NCBI GenBank assembly: GCA_012522935.1
Contig: JAAYJN010000113.1
Location: 1 to 48,283, forward strand
Reading direction: 5' to 3'
Source of the DNA: Candidatus Cloacimonadota bacterium
GTDB lineage: Bacteria > Cloacimonadota > Cloacimonadia > Cloacimonadales > Cloacimonadaceae
Length of the DNA stretch: 48,283 nucleotides
The notes beneath the pieces were generated by a model, which was not told the DNA's origin, searched no databases, and was given only the letters and a program-made list of their open reading frames with translations. Below, in pieces: positions 16,721-26,100 of the stretch (within the stretch, counting starts at the first letter, position 1; the number at the start of each line of letters is the position of its first letter). Made by a program: the position numbers and the translations under genes.

Positions 16721-16918
16721 AATGTAGCCAATCAAATGCGGATAAACCCACGGTAGTACCCCTACATGATGTCTGCACCCATGTACAGAAGAAAGATTTT
16801 TGCCAGCCTCTTCTTTGCGCATACGCTCAATGGCGCTCTCGACACCTCCAGGAGGCGATTTATGAGACAGTCAGAGGGTGGCTGGAGGTAGGGTAAGTTG
16901 CCCAAACCATAATAATCT
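16721..16918. other. Spacer with possible decayed coding or multi-copy repeat sequence
   Basis: GC-richer than its left flank. A 42-codon plus-strand frame (ATG at about 16766, containing APMYRRKIFASLFF) and an open minus frame (VESAIERMRKEEAGKNLSSV) both run through it. Neither has a ribosome binding site, and I recognise neither. I treat the stretch as non-coding. Confidence 0.3.
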
Positions 16919-18055
16919 TTACATCCCCGCTATCCCCTCCCTTAGCGGCTCTTCCATGTCCGCAGAGTGTCTCCTGATTTCGTTCATATCCAGCCAGTTC
17001 CACATCTCCTTGATCAGTTCTTTGGTGTCATCTTCACAGCTGAGCGTGGCTCTAAGGTAGTTTTTCAGGCGGGGTTGTCCGCCGATATCCCTCAGGGCGA
17101 TATCGCGGGTTTTGAGGTATTGGAAGAGCTGCGGGGTTTGTTCTCCCACGGTGAAAGCCAGGAAGTTTGTGTGGGAGGGTTGCACCGTCATTTGGGGCAT
17201 GATTTTGATTTGGTGATAGGCGTCCTGGCGCAGGGCGCTGATTTGGGCTACCTGCTGTCTGAAGGCGGGGATATTATCCAGGATGCTGAGGGCAAATGCC
17301 TGTGCCAATACGCTGCTGTGGAAGGTGATAAACACCTTGCGCAGGTTGTAGATATTGGAGGCGGAAGAGATGGCATAGCCAAAGCGCAGGCCCGCTCCGG
17401 AGAAGGCTTTGGAAAAGCTGCGCACCAAGATCAGGTTGGGATGGCGCTCCAGCTCGTCGATGAGGCTTTCGCCGGAAAACTCGTAATATGTTTCATCCAA
17501 GAGCACCAGTTTATCGGGCAGGGCCTCCACGATGGTGCGCAAATCATCTTTGGGAAAGAGATTGCCCGTGGGATTGTTGGGGTTGCAAAGTATCGCCAGT
17601 TTGCAATCCGGATGGGAGGCAGCGGCAATATACTGTGCAGGATCCAGGCGGAAATCCTCGTCTAATTCCACAAAATGCATGCCCATGCCCACCATATCGG
17701 TATAGGTTTTATAATCAAAATAGGAGGGTGCCGGGCTCACGGCAAAGCTGCGTTCATCTTCTCTAACGCTCAAAATCGTGTGAAAAATCATATCATCAGC
17801 ACCGTTCCCCCACACCAGGTTTTCCGGCTGCATCCCATGCCCCACATAATCTGCCAGTTTCTGCCTTAGTTCATCTGCCACGGGCGATATATAACGGTTT
17901 AATTGTATATCCTGCATACGCTTTAGAAAATCATCCTGAACCACTTCAAAGGGATTCATACAGCTCTCGTTGAGGCACATCATGCGTTTACGCTGAGGAA
18001 CATCCACCACTGAAGGTTTTTTATCTATTAAGTCTTTACGAAAGAGTTTTACCAT
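16919..18055 (-). CDS. hisC: Histidinol-phosphate aminotransferase family protein
   Basis: This 378-residue fold-type I aminotransferase is of the HisC type, which makes histidinol phosphate from imidazole-acetol phosphate and glutamate. It shows NGADDMI (phosphate-binding turn, about 84-90), NPNNPTGN (158-165), LLDETYYEF (185-193) and PLP lysine K216 in VRSFSKAFSGAGLRFGYA. GGAG lies upstream of the ATG. No other his genes are nearby, so it might instead serve aromatic amino-acid or threonine-phosphate chemistry, as some HisC paralogues do. Confidence 0.8.
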   Translation of the reverse strand: MVKLFRKDLIDKKPSVVDVPQRKRMMCLNESCMNPFEVVQDDFLKRMQDIQLNRYISPVADELRQKLADYVGHGMQPENLVWGNGADDMIFHTILSVREDERSFAVSPAPSYFDYKTYTDMVGMGMHFVELDEDFRLDPAQYIAAASHPDCKLAILCNPNNPTGNLFPKDDLRTIVEALPDKLVLLDETYYEFSGESLIDELERHPNLILVRSFSKAFSGAGLRFGYAISSASNIYNLRKVFITFHSSVLAQAFALSILDNIPAFRQQVAQISALRQDAYHQIKIMPQMTVQPSHTNFLAFTVGEQTPQLFQYLKTRDIALRDIGGQPRLKNYLRATLSCEDDTKELIKEMWNWLDMNEIRRHSADMEEPLREGIAGM

Positions 18056-18196
18056 GATCGTCTCCTTTTTTGGTAGATAATCTAAGCGGGGTTACATGTA
18101 TTGTAAAGTGAAAAGTTTATGTGATAATGAGTGATTTGTGTTCATGGGTGTTTGCTGTCACCGTCTGGAGTGCCCATATTTACTCAAACAATCGAT

Positions 18197-18372
18197 TTAT
18201 TCAAGCATGGGAGATTGGGTTAGATCTATCACTTGTTGAGCCACCAGTACGATAAATCCCCTTGTAACGCTTCTCTTCACTGTTTCAAGATCAATACCCA
18301 TATTTTCATTGACATCAATTGAATTATTCAAAAACTTGGCATTATCAGATATGTAATCGTGTTTAAAAAAAA
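18197..18372 (-). pseudogene. C-terminal remnant of an unidentified gene
   Basis: On the minus strand, a frame reads KHDYISDNAKFLNN, continues through GIDLETVKRSVTRGF and ends VIDLTQSPMLE before TAA at 18197. Its codon usage and composition look like a real protein. It has no start codon with a binding site, and upstream its frame runs into antisense of the DUF6978-like gene. I read it as the 3' end of a gene whose 5' part was replaced when the defence module to the right arrived. The family is unknown, and a chance ORF is not excluded. Confidence 0.35.
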
Positions 18373-18383
18373 GGAGTTATCTA

Positions 18384-18905
18384 ATGTTAACCAAAGAAGA
18401 AGCAGATCAATTGATTGAATGCCCCAAGATTTCCATAGATAAAAAGAAAGAACATAAAGATCTTGATGTACTGATCAGTGGGGTATCTCCAGTCTTTATC
18501 ACAATGCTCTCTTTAGAAGACAAAGATATGCGCTTTGTATTACATATAAAACAAAGCCCAAAGATGTATCTCAAACTCACGCTTCATTTTCAGACGGTTG
18601 ATAATTCCATCCCCTTGATTCGGATTGATTATGGAGCCGGCCATAAGAACCCTGAAATTAGTACAAATAACGTTCCAAACACTCTAATACAATACCAGGG
18701 TAAGAGATTTGAAAATAATGAGGCGCATATCCACTATTATGTGGAAGGCTATGCGTTAAGATGGGCAATACCGCTTTCACAAGATGGTTTTCCCATCAAA
18801 AGCATTGATTCATTAGAGGACATCAAAAAAGCTATCCTTGCCATGGGGAATTTGGTAAATCTGCAGACAAAACTGCATATTGATATTCAAGAGGAGGCAT
18901 TATGA
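18384..18905 (+). CDS. DUF6978-like protein, partner of the DUF1828 protein
   Basis: This is a 173-residue soluble protein with AAGGAG 7 bases before its ATG. It opens MLTKEEADQLIECPKI and is beta-rich in the middle (FVLHIKQSPKMYLKLTLHFQT, then IRIDYGAGHKNP). I associate this with DUF6978 from the opening motif and from its pairing with a DUF1828 gene; the assignment is from memory and uncertain. Its stop overlaps the next ATG by 4 bases, so the two are coupled. The pair is AT-richer than the metabolic genes around it and lies beside a restriction-modification system, suggesting a defence or toxin-antitoxin-type role. No biochemical function is established to my knowledge. Confidence 0.65.
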   Translation: MLTKEEADQLIECPKISIDKKKEHKDLDVLISGVSPVFITMLSLEDKDMRFVLHIKQSPKMYLKLTLHFQTVDNSIPLIRIDYGAGHKNPEISTNNVPNTLIQYQGKRFENNEAHIHYYVEGYALRWAIPLSQDGFPIKSIDSLEDIKKAILAMGNLVNLQTKLHIDIQEEAL

Positions 18906-19693
18906 AAAGCTCCATCTCTGTTTTAGTAGAAGAGTTCTACACATTTCTACGCAAAAATACACTTATCACGGCAGATACAAAAAGTGAGTGGACCCAGATA
19001 TCCACACCTTTTTTGAACACATTTAACGATAGCATTGAGATATATGCGAAAAGAGAAGGTGATAAAATAATACTCTCCGATGATGGTGAAACGCTTTATA
19101 ACCTTGAATTAGGTGGTGCATCAATCACAAGATCACAAAAGCGTAAACAATACCTGGATAACATATTAAACAATTATGGGATAACCCTTGCTGGTGCCTC
19201 AGAATTGACTGTGGTTGCAAATGAAAAGTCTTTTGCCCAAAAAAAGCTCAATCTCTTATCAGCCATTTCTGAAGCCAATGATCTTTATGTACTTTCAAAG
19301 CATTCTGTGGAATCAGTTTTTAAAGAAGATGTACAGAAATACTTGGATGAACAAGGCATTATCTATACCCCACACTTTATCTCCAAAGGCAGCACGGGGC
19401 TGGAGTTTACTTTTGATTTCCAAATCGCCTACCAACATACAGAGATTGTTATCAAAGCGTTCAACACTATAAACAAAATGAACTTACCTCAATTCCTTTT
19501 TACCTGGAATGACATACAGCCCGTGCGCGAGAGACTTTCAAACAAAAAAGTGATTGCTCTTGCCATAGTAAATGACGTTGAGCGTGCTGTTAAGGCTGAA
19601 TATATTGAAGCCATCTTTAGTAAAAACGCCCAGTATCTACCCTGGAGCAAACGCCTGGAAACAGAAAATATCAATAAACTTAGAGCGTCATAA
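18902..19693 (+). CDS. DUF1828/DUF1829 domain protein
   Basis: This 263-residue protein has an N-terminal DUF1828 domain (about 5-95) with TPFLNTFNDSIEIYAKREGD and IILSDDGETLYNLELGG. DUF1829 follows at about 155-250 (IIYTPHFISKGSTGLEFTFDF, NKKVIALAIVND). DUF1828 proteins are common on phage- and defence-rich islands; their activity is unknown to me. The gene is coupled to the upstream partner by ATGA and faces the TdeIII-type restriction gene tail to tail across 23 bases, with no terminator hairpin in the gap. Confidence 0.8.
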   Translation: MKSSISVLVEEFYTFLRKNTLITADTKSEWTQISTPFLNTFNDSIEIYAKREGDKIILSDDGETLYNLELGGASITRSQKRKQYLDNILNNYGITLAGASELTVVANEKSFAQKKLNLLSAISEANDLYVLSKHSVESVFKEDVQKYLDEQGIIYTPHFISKGSTGLEFTFDFQIAYQHTEIVIKAFNTINKMNLPQFLFTWNDIQPVRERLSNKKVIALAIVNDVERAVKAEYIEAIFSKNAQYLPWSKRLETENINKLRAS

Positions 19694-19716
19694 GTTATCT
19701 AAACCATACTAACCTA

Positions 19717-20496
19717 TCAGCCTCCCACATATTTTGCAAAGTATTCATCTATCTCATCCCTTAGCTCCACGCCCACTTCCTCAAATACATCCAGAAGCTG
19801 CTCATAACATCCTTTTCCGCCCAAAAAGTCCCAGAATCCTTCTGCCACCAATAATTCCTGATCAATTTCTAACATCCCCAGAATTGTCCATCTGTCATAT
19901 TTCTTGGGATGCTCGGGATTGTATGGAATAGCTATCAAGGTGTGGATTTTGGCGTTGGGATCATCAGCCAGCATAGCCGCTGTCCACTCCAGCATTGTTC
20001 GTTTAAATTCTCGATAAGCACCGGCGTTTGGTTTGGCAGTCTTGATATCAATTAGATAGATATCACCGGATGCGGATTGAAGTTTCAGATCAACTTTGGT
20101 GAGCTTCACAGTGTTCATCTGCCCTTTTTGACACACTTTACGAATCCGTTCAATTTCTGAAATCTTGTTTGGTGCGATGTCAGCAGCGCTAAGATCGTCC
20201 ATGATATTTTGAATCACGGTCTGAGCTTCGGAGGAGATTTTGGTGCCAGCAGTTTGTTGTTTTTCTGAGGTTTCAAATCTGCTTTTGCCAATGCGAACAG
20301 CCACCGGTTCATAAATGGAGGTGCCAAAGTTTGTATTTAGTGACTGGATAAATGAATACAATGCCATTCTGTCTTTGCCAAGCAGTCTTGTGTGAAAGGG
20401 CATATAGCGTGGCTCTGGATTGTATTTTGCAAACTTGCTTCTTAGGCTATCGATCAGTATTTGTTTGATATCTGCAAATAGTTGGCTGTCTTTCAT
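19717..20496 (-). CDS. TdeIII-family type II restriction endonuclease
   Basis: This 259-residue nuclease resembles the RE_TdeIII family; the founding enzyme cuts GGNCC. A PD-(D/E)xK-like core is visible: D136 in KVDLKLQ, then D150-x-K152 in IYLIDIKTAKP. The N-terminal region (YMPFHTRLLGKDRMALYSFIQSLNT) and RKVCQKGQMNTVKLTKVDLK are family-like. Its ATG overlaps the methyltransferase stop by 4 bases, so the protective enzyme is made first. The recognition site is inferred from the family. Confidence 0.8.
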   Translation of the reverse strand: MKDSQLFADIKQILIDSLRSKFAKYNPEPRYMPFHTRLLGKDRMALYSFIQSLNTNFGTSIYEPVAVRIGKSRFETSEKQQTAGTKISSEAQTVIQNIMDDLSAADIAPNKISEIERIRKVCQKGQMNTVKLTKVDLKLQSASGDIYLIDIKTAKPNAGAYREFKRTMLEWTAAMLADDPNAKIHTLIAIPYNPEHPKKYDRWTILGMLEIDQELLVAEGFWDFLGGKGCYEQLLDVFEEVGVELRDEIDEYFAKYVGG

Positions 20497-22094
20497 GCTT
20501 TACTTCCTGTCTTATCTTGTTTTAGGTGGAATATTATTTCTGAATACGCGCCTTTGTCTTTTTCAGTACGATTCAGGACGGGTCTTTTGAATTGGTTCAC
20601 GATTTTCATGCCGGCACGCTTGGCAATCTCCGGGTAAAGATTGTATTTATCATTGGACACCAAGAATACATCGTAATCTTCTTTCAGATATGGCTTGGCG
20701 TTGATCAGAACCTGCGAGATCCCTTCCACATAGCTGTTTTGAGCTTCTTTGCCTTGCCCTTTATAAAGAGGTCCAATCTCCATCTCATCTTTACGTTCAA
20801 AACCGAACAGTTCATAAGCATAAGCGTGTTGTTCATGATAATCTATCATCCCCACATAGGGCGGAGAAGTAAAGATTCCTTTGATTTTATTCTCTTGGAT
20901 TAGCTTGGCAAATTGAGGATCGATATTGTTCACCTTCTCGATAATATCTATATTGCGGCTGTCTCCGGTAATGCCCACCTGCTTGGTGTTGGTTCTCAGT
21001 TTATTAAACTGTTTCAGGCGTTTGATGGTGTCTTTTGAATAGGTTTTCCACCACTTTAAAATGGAAAATAGAGGTTTGCAGATTTTGCCATGCTTGGCAC
21101 AATAATAGGTGGTGGTCACAGGTTCATTCAGGGTTGCCAAATCTGCATGGGTGGTAGCTCTGCAACTGCGCATAGTTCTGCTTAAGGTAAGAGCTACAAT
21201 CCTTTTGGTGTTAGCATCGGCTATTGATTTGATATACCTGCTCACCATCTCCAATTCTTTTTTGATTTGGGCGATAAACCATTTATCAATAAAGCCTTGA
21301 TGGCTATCAGTCAATAAATCTATCCCATACTCCTCGATGAGTGCTTGGTATTGTGGTAAAAACTCTGCTTCTTTGGGGAATGCATAGGCTTTTTCGTCTA
21401 TTTCTCCAGTTCTGATTTGACGTTTATACTCAGGAGATGGAAAATACTTGCTGTTGAAACCTCTCAACGCTTGCAACAGCTTCTCTTCAAAGGCAATGGA
21501 TTTGAGGGTATCGGGATTCTGGGATAGCATTGCAGTGATTTTATCAAATTCAGCCTGCACCAGGCCAAGATTATACTCATTAATCTTACATGCAGCCATC
21601 ATGATATTAAATGCCGATATATCAATACCAACGGCATGAATACCCAGCTCGTTGGCTTGCACCAGGGTGGTGCCGCTGCCCACAAAAGGATCTAACACGA
21701 TATCACCCGCCTCAAAAAAGACTTTATCCTTGAATTTATCGGTATGAGTATCCAAAAAATATTCAACCAATTGAGGGATAAACTTACCCTTATAAGGATG
21801 CAAGCGATGGACATGCTTTGTGGTTTCCGCTTCCCGATACTGGTCAAAAGAAAGCGCCCAGTTCAGGTCCTCGCCCAAAATCTCTGTCCATTCTTCTCTT
21901 TTGTTAGAGTGATAGTTTTGATAGTATTCCTTCAACTCTGCCTTGGAGATCATCACAGAACTGTTTTCTTCGAATTTTTTTATTCTGCCATACTGAACCA
22001 GATAGCTGATATTGGAGGGCGTGACCTTCTTTTGCAGATATGTGCTTGCCCACTTACTTGCGTCTCTGATACTTATAAAGTCTGTCGCTTCCAT
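20493..22094 (-). CDS. DNA methyltransferase (N4-cytosine/N6-adenine type) with N-terminal HTH
   Basis: This 533-residue modification enzyme is the partner of the TdeIII-type nuclease. The SAM-binding motif DPFVGSGTT is at 135-143 and the catalytic TSPPY at 409-413, with about 265 residues between that probably include the target-recognition region. The order FxGxG, recognition, then PPY is the alpha-class order, and TSPPY is more typical of N4-cytosine enzymes. The first 60 residues (ISIRDASKWASTYLQKKV, then NISYLVQYGRIKKF and ISKAELKEYY) look like a MerR/excisionase-style DNA-binding helix-turn-helix. This could let the enzyme repress its own operon in place of a separate control protein. 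Confidence 0.85.
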   Translation of the reverse strand: MEATDFISIRDASKWASTYLQKKVTPSNISYLVQYGRIKKFEENSSVMISKAELKEYYQNYHSNKREEWTEILGEDLNWALSFDQYREAETTKHVHRLHPYKGKFIPQLVEYFLDTHTDKFKDKVFFEAGDIVLDPFVGSGTTLVQANELGIHAVGIDISAFNIMMAACKINEYNLGLVQAEFDKITAMLSQNPDTLKSIAFEEKLLQALRGFNSKYFPSPEYKRQIRTGEIDEKAYAFPKEAEFLPQYQALIEEYGIDLLTDSHQGFIDKWFIAQIKKELEMVSRYIKSIADANTKRIVALTLSRTMRSCRATTHADLATLNEPVTTTYYCAKHGKICKPLFSILKWWKTYSKDTIKRLKQFNKLRTNTKQVGITGDSRNIDIIEKVNNIDPQFAKLIQENKIKGIFTSPPYVGMIDYHEQHAYAYELFGFERKDEMEIGPLYKGQGKEAQNSYVEGISQVLINAKPYLKEDYDVFLVSNDKYNLYPEIAKRAGMKIVNQFKRPVLNRTEKDKGAYSEIIFHLKQDKTGSKA

Positions 22095-22146
22095 ATTTTA
22101 TCTTGTCCTTGATATACATTCTTGTGTTTACTACAATACAATGACG

Positions 22147-22173
22147 TTTATAAAGCAACTGCTTTTATGTCAA
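22147..22173 (-). promoter_or_regulatory. Predicted promoter of the restriction-modification operon
   Basis: On the minus strand, TTGACA (22173-22168) and TATAAA (22152-22147) are 15 bases apart, shorter than the optimum of 17. They lie about 55 bases upstream of the methyltransferase ATG. The spacer contains AAAGCAGTTGCTTT, a near palindrome that could be an operator. Confidence 0.45.
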
Positions 22174-22433
22174 TAAAAACCTCAATAAACCAAGCATCAA
22201 GCTTCCGTTTTTGTATCCCCCAAAAGCTGCCAATCCCCCACCCCTACACCCCATTATCCCCGGGCATATAATATTGCACGAATAAACCATTGCTACTTTC
22301 TCTTATATGGTAAAATGGGAGTGGTTAACCATATGTGAATATATACCCTTACCCATCTCATCCGTTACACTGTAAAACTATTTACCTCTGGCAAATAGTG
22401 CCGCGTTTCCCTATGTATAGTAGAGGCTGTCTT
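22174..22433. other. Intergenic region between R-M operon and the 22552 gene
   Basis: It contains a hairpin with arms ACTATTT (22377-22383) and AAATAGT (22393-22399), directly followed by the 24-base motif at 22403-22426 that also occurs at 2173. I see no ORF or RNA gene. Confidence 0.4.
22403..22426 (+). repeat. 24-base dispersed motif, copy 2
   Basis: Same GCGTTTCCCTATGTAT...TAGAGG motif as 2173-2196, differing at two adjacent bases. It lies between a hairpin and palindromic repeat copy B, about 125 bases upstream of a gene on the same strand. Confidence 0.5.
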
Positions 22434-22510
22434 ATTAACCACCCTTGTCTCACCCTTGTCTCTCCCTTGTCAGGGCAAAGGAGGCACAAAGGTGGGGAAA
22501 GGGCGGGTAG
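22434..22510. repeat. Dispersed ~75-bp palindromic repeat, copy B
   Basis: It begins ATTAACCACCCTTGTCTCAC with three ACCCTTGTC-like units. The opposite arm is diverged (AAGGTGGGGAAAGGGCGGG). It is related to copies at 14611-14684 and 43173-43246 and ends about 40 bases before the ATG of the 22552 gene. Confidence 0.75.
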
Positions 22511-22551
22511 TGACATGTACTCAAAAAAAACAAAGAAAAGGAGATAAAAAC

Positions 22552-22995
22552 ATGGAAGTAAAACTTGCATTTGAACAATGGGCCTACAGGGGCAAATGTG
22601 ACGGCTTGGTGTATTATTACAACAGAAGATTGCGCAAAATGATAGCCAGGCGCTATGTGAAACCGCGTTATTCCAGCGCCAACCAGAGATTGGGAGAAGG
22701 AGCCAAACACCTGAAGAGCCTGCAGCCAACAGAGCTTTTTATGCAGGATTGCAAAAGATATTGCCAGATTCATAATGCATATCTGAAGAAAGGTGAAAAA
22801 CCGCTCAGCAATTCATATTCGCTATACATCAGGCTTATGTATGGGCAAGCCAAGGCTTTGGGGATAAGCGTGCTGGATTTGACGCGGCAGATGATAGAGG
22901 ATACTCCCCTGCCCTGCCGCAGCATCAAAACGGCGGTGGAAGGGGGTTTGCTGCCAGAGATTCCCGGCTATCAGAAGCTGGATAAGATCTTGTGA
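22552..22995 (+). CDS. Unidentified small basic protein
   Basis: I do not recognise this 147-residue protein. The ATG at 22552 follows AAAAGGAG by 8 bases; a longer frame to 22456 would run back through repeat copy B and has no such site. It is rich in Lys, Arg and Tyr (LVYYYNRRLRKMIARRYVK), has no signal peptide or membrane segment, and its second half looks helical (PLSNSYSLYIRLMYGQAKAL). The basic character could suit nucleic-acid binding, but nothing specific supports that. Confidence 0.65.
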   Translation: MEVKLAFEQWAYRGKCDGLVYYYNRRLRKMIARRYVKPRYSSANQRLGEGAKHLKSLQPTELFMQDCKRYCQIHNAYLKKGEKPLSNSYSLYIRLMYGQAKALGISVLDLTRQMIEDTPLPCRSIKTAVEGGLLPEIPGYQKLDKIL

Positions 22996-23136
22996 TATAT
23001 GGTAAATCGGGGGGCAAAACACTCCGCCACAGAAGTCAGATATCCATGATGTGCAATATTTGGCAATAAAATAAAGTTTTTTGCACCACAAATTGCAATG
23101 GATAAGGCAAAATCAATTAAGTAAAAAGGTCGAGAA

Positions 23137-26100
23137 ATGAATTTGAGACAGTTTTGGGCGCTTATGCTGATAGCTTTTATCGCATTGCCAGCCATTCTTG
23201 GGGCACAAACCCAGGTGGCAAATTCTTCTTTTTCACTGATGCGCAGTTCTGATGACGGCATCCAGCTTCGTTTTCAGCTTCCCACGTGGAAACTGGAGGA
23301 AACCAATGATGATGATGGCATTACCCGCCAAAGGGTGAAGATGGAGGGGGTGCCATATCTGTACCTCGATGAAACAGAGACTCTTCCCGTCTTTAGCACC
23401 AGCATCGCCATCCCCTATCAGGGCGGAGTGAGCTTGGAAATAGCAAACACAGCCAGCCAAACGCAAGCTTTGGATGGCACAGATTTTGACGTGCTTTTGA
23501 GCCGGGAAAGAGCCATGGGACGCCATCTGGAACAGCTGTACCCCGCGCAAAGCGTAATCTTGGGTGAACCGATGATAATGCGGGATTTTCGCATCGTGCA
23601 TATCAACGTGCATCCCTTCCAGTATGATCAGGAAGAGCGTCAATTGCGGGTGAATGAATCTGTGGAGATCGTGCTCAATTTCACTTCCACCCCTTCCATA
23701 AACGAGATGGAGGCGCCCAGCAGCTATTCCAGCGTGTATGAACCCCTTTATCGCGATCTCATCTTGAATTACGAGCAGGCGTTAAACCGCAATGCCAGCT
23801 TCAGCACTCCCCGGATGTTAGTGATTTATGGCAATTATAACGACACCATCTATCAGAGCAAAGTGAATGAATATGTGGATTGGAAAAAGCAGCGCGGCTT
23901 CATCGTAAATGCAGTGAGCACTGCCACTACGGGCACCAGCAGCAGCGCCATCAAGACCTATATTCAGACCCAATACAACAACACCGCCACCCGTCCGGAT
24001 TATGTGGTTTTGATTGGCGACTCTGGCACGGGCAATATGCAGATTCCCACCTTTAGTAGCTATGTGGATTATGAATACACCTGGCTGGAGGGTAATGATC
24101 AGCTGGGTGACGTGATCATCGGGCGTATCTCCGTGGAGAATACGGCGCAGATGATCAATTACATGGCAAAAGTGGCGGTGATGGAACAAAACCTGAACCT
24201 CAATAACAGTGCCTTTTTGGATAGAATGGTATTGGTGGGGCACACCTCGCCCTCCGGCATTTCCACCATCTATACCAATGAATATGTGGCAGATATCTCC
24301 AGTGCCGTAAATCCTGACTATACTTACACCAAGGAATATGGTGGCAGCGTCAGCAATTCCAATATCACCAGCTCCATCAACCAAGGTGTGGCTTATTATA
24401 ATTACCGGGGTTGGATCAATATGAATGGCTGGCCCAATGATATCTCCAACCTAAACAACTCCAATAAACTGTTCCATGCCGTGTTTCTTACCTGTTCCAC
24501 CGGTGGTTTTCATAACACTGAATCCACCACGGAAAAAGTGGTGAGGCACGGGGATCAAGCCAATCCGCGCGGTGCCTACACCGCCATTGGCATGTATGGG
24601 GCATCCACCACCACCCCGCAAAATAACTGTTTGGATATGGGCATCTTCCACAGCATCATGAATGTGGGGGTGCGTGATATGGGGTCTGCCATGCTGTATG
24701 CCAAGCTGTATCTGCATGCCGTGTATGGTGTCAGCAATCCCAGCTATGCCCAGGAGCCTGCCAAATATTGTAACTTGATTGGTGACCCCACTGGCATCGT
24801 GTATGTGGGGGCACCCTCCAGCTTCGATGTGACGGCACCTACCTCTGTCCCCGCCGGCACCAGCCACGTGGCGGTCACTGTAAAAGATGCCGACCTGCAA
24901 CCCGTCTCTGGCGCCAGAGTGACGCTTACCAACACCGCTGGCGCTCAGATCATTGGCTTTTCCGGCACGGATGGCGTGGTGAGCCTGGCTTTGCCGGCAG
25001 GTGCTACGGGCAGCCTGAACCTGACCGTGAGCAAGGATGATTTTAAGGCATATACCAGCAGCGTGAGCGTTGATGCAAGTGGCGGCTTGGTGTATGATGC
25101 AGGCTTGATTGATGACGATAATTCGGCTCCATCCTCCGGTAATAACAACCAGATCATCAACGCGGGGGAGACGATAGAATTTTTTGCCCAGCTCAAAAAC
25201 AACAGCAGTGTTAGTCACAGACCTACAGGTTATGTGATCATGAATGATCCTTACCTCACCTTAGTGGGTTCGGACAGGGTTACATATCCCACCATAGCTG
25301 CGGGGCAGACGGACGTGCATGCCAATGCCATCGTATTCAGCGTGGCAAGAAACTGCCCTGATAACTATGAAACAGGCTTTAACCTGCAAATGAACAGCAA
25401 CCTGCAGAGCGTGAATGTGTGGGTGCCCATCACCGTGAGCAGCCCCCAGCTTGAGTATATGTCTCATACCTTAATTGGCTCCTCTGGCAATGTCATCAAA
25501 CCCGGCGAAGAGTTTCCGCTCACCATTACCCTCAAAAATATCGGCTCTGTAAATACAGGCGCTTTGAATGCCACCTTGCGCAGTGATGATCCTTTCTTTA
25601 CAGTGCCGGATTCCCTGGGGTATTATAGCAATATCGCGGCAGGGCAGAGCCTTGGCAACAGCAGCAATACCTTCACCGTGCACGCCCGTGGCTCCAGCAT
25701 CGTGGGGATGATCGTTCCCCTTACCTTGGAACTGAGCAGCTTTGGCGGGTTTTCTCAAACACTAAATTTTGAGATCATGGTGGGTGAGCCCGGAGCGGGA
25801 CATCCCCTGGGTCAGGACACCTACGGATACTTTATCTTCGATGATGGGGATACCTTCTACCAGCAGTGCCCCATTTATCAATGGGTGGGCATTGCCCCTG
25901 CGGAAGGTGGCAGCGGCGTGGCACTAAATATCACCGATCCGGGAATCCATGGCGACGAGGGAGACCAATTGGGAGCCACAACCATCCAAACGGTGGATTT
26001 GCCCTTCAATTTCAGGTTTTATGGGGTGGAATACAGCCGTGCCTCGATCTCCTCAAACGGGTTTATCTCCTTTGGGGAAACCACCAATTCAGACTGGCGC

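Noticed and set aside
16766-16894. 42-codon ORF in the spacer left of hisC
   Set aside because: No ribosome site, no domain, and competing open frames on the other strand.
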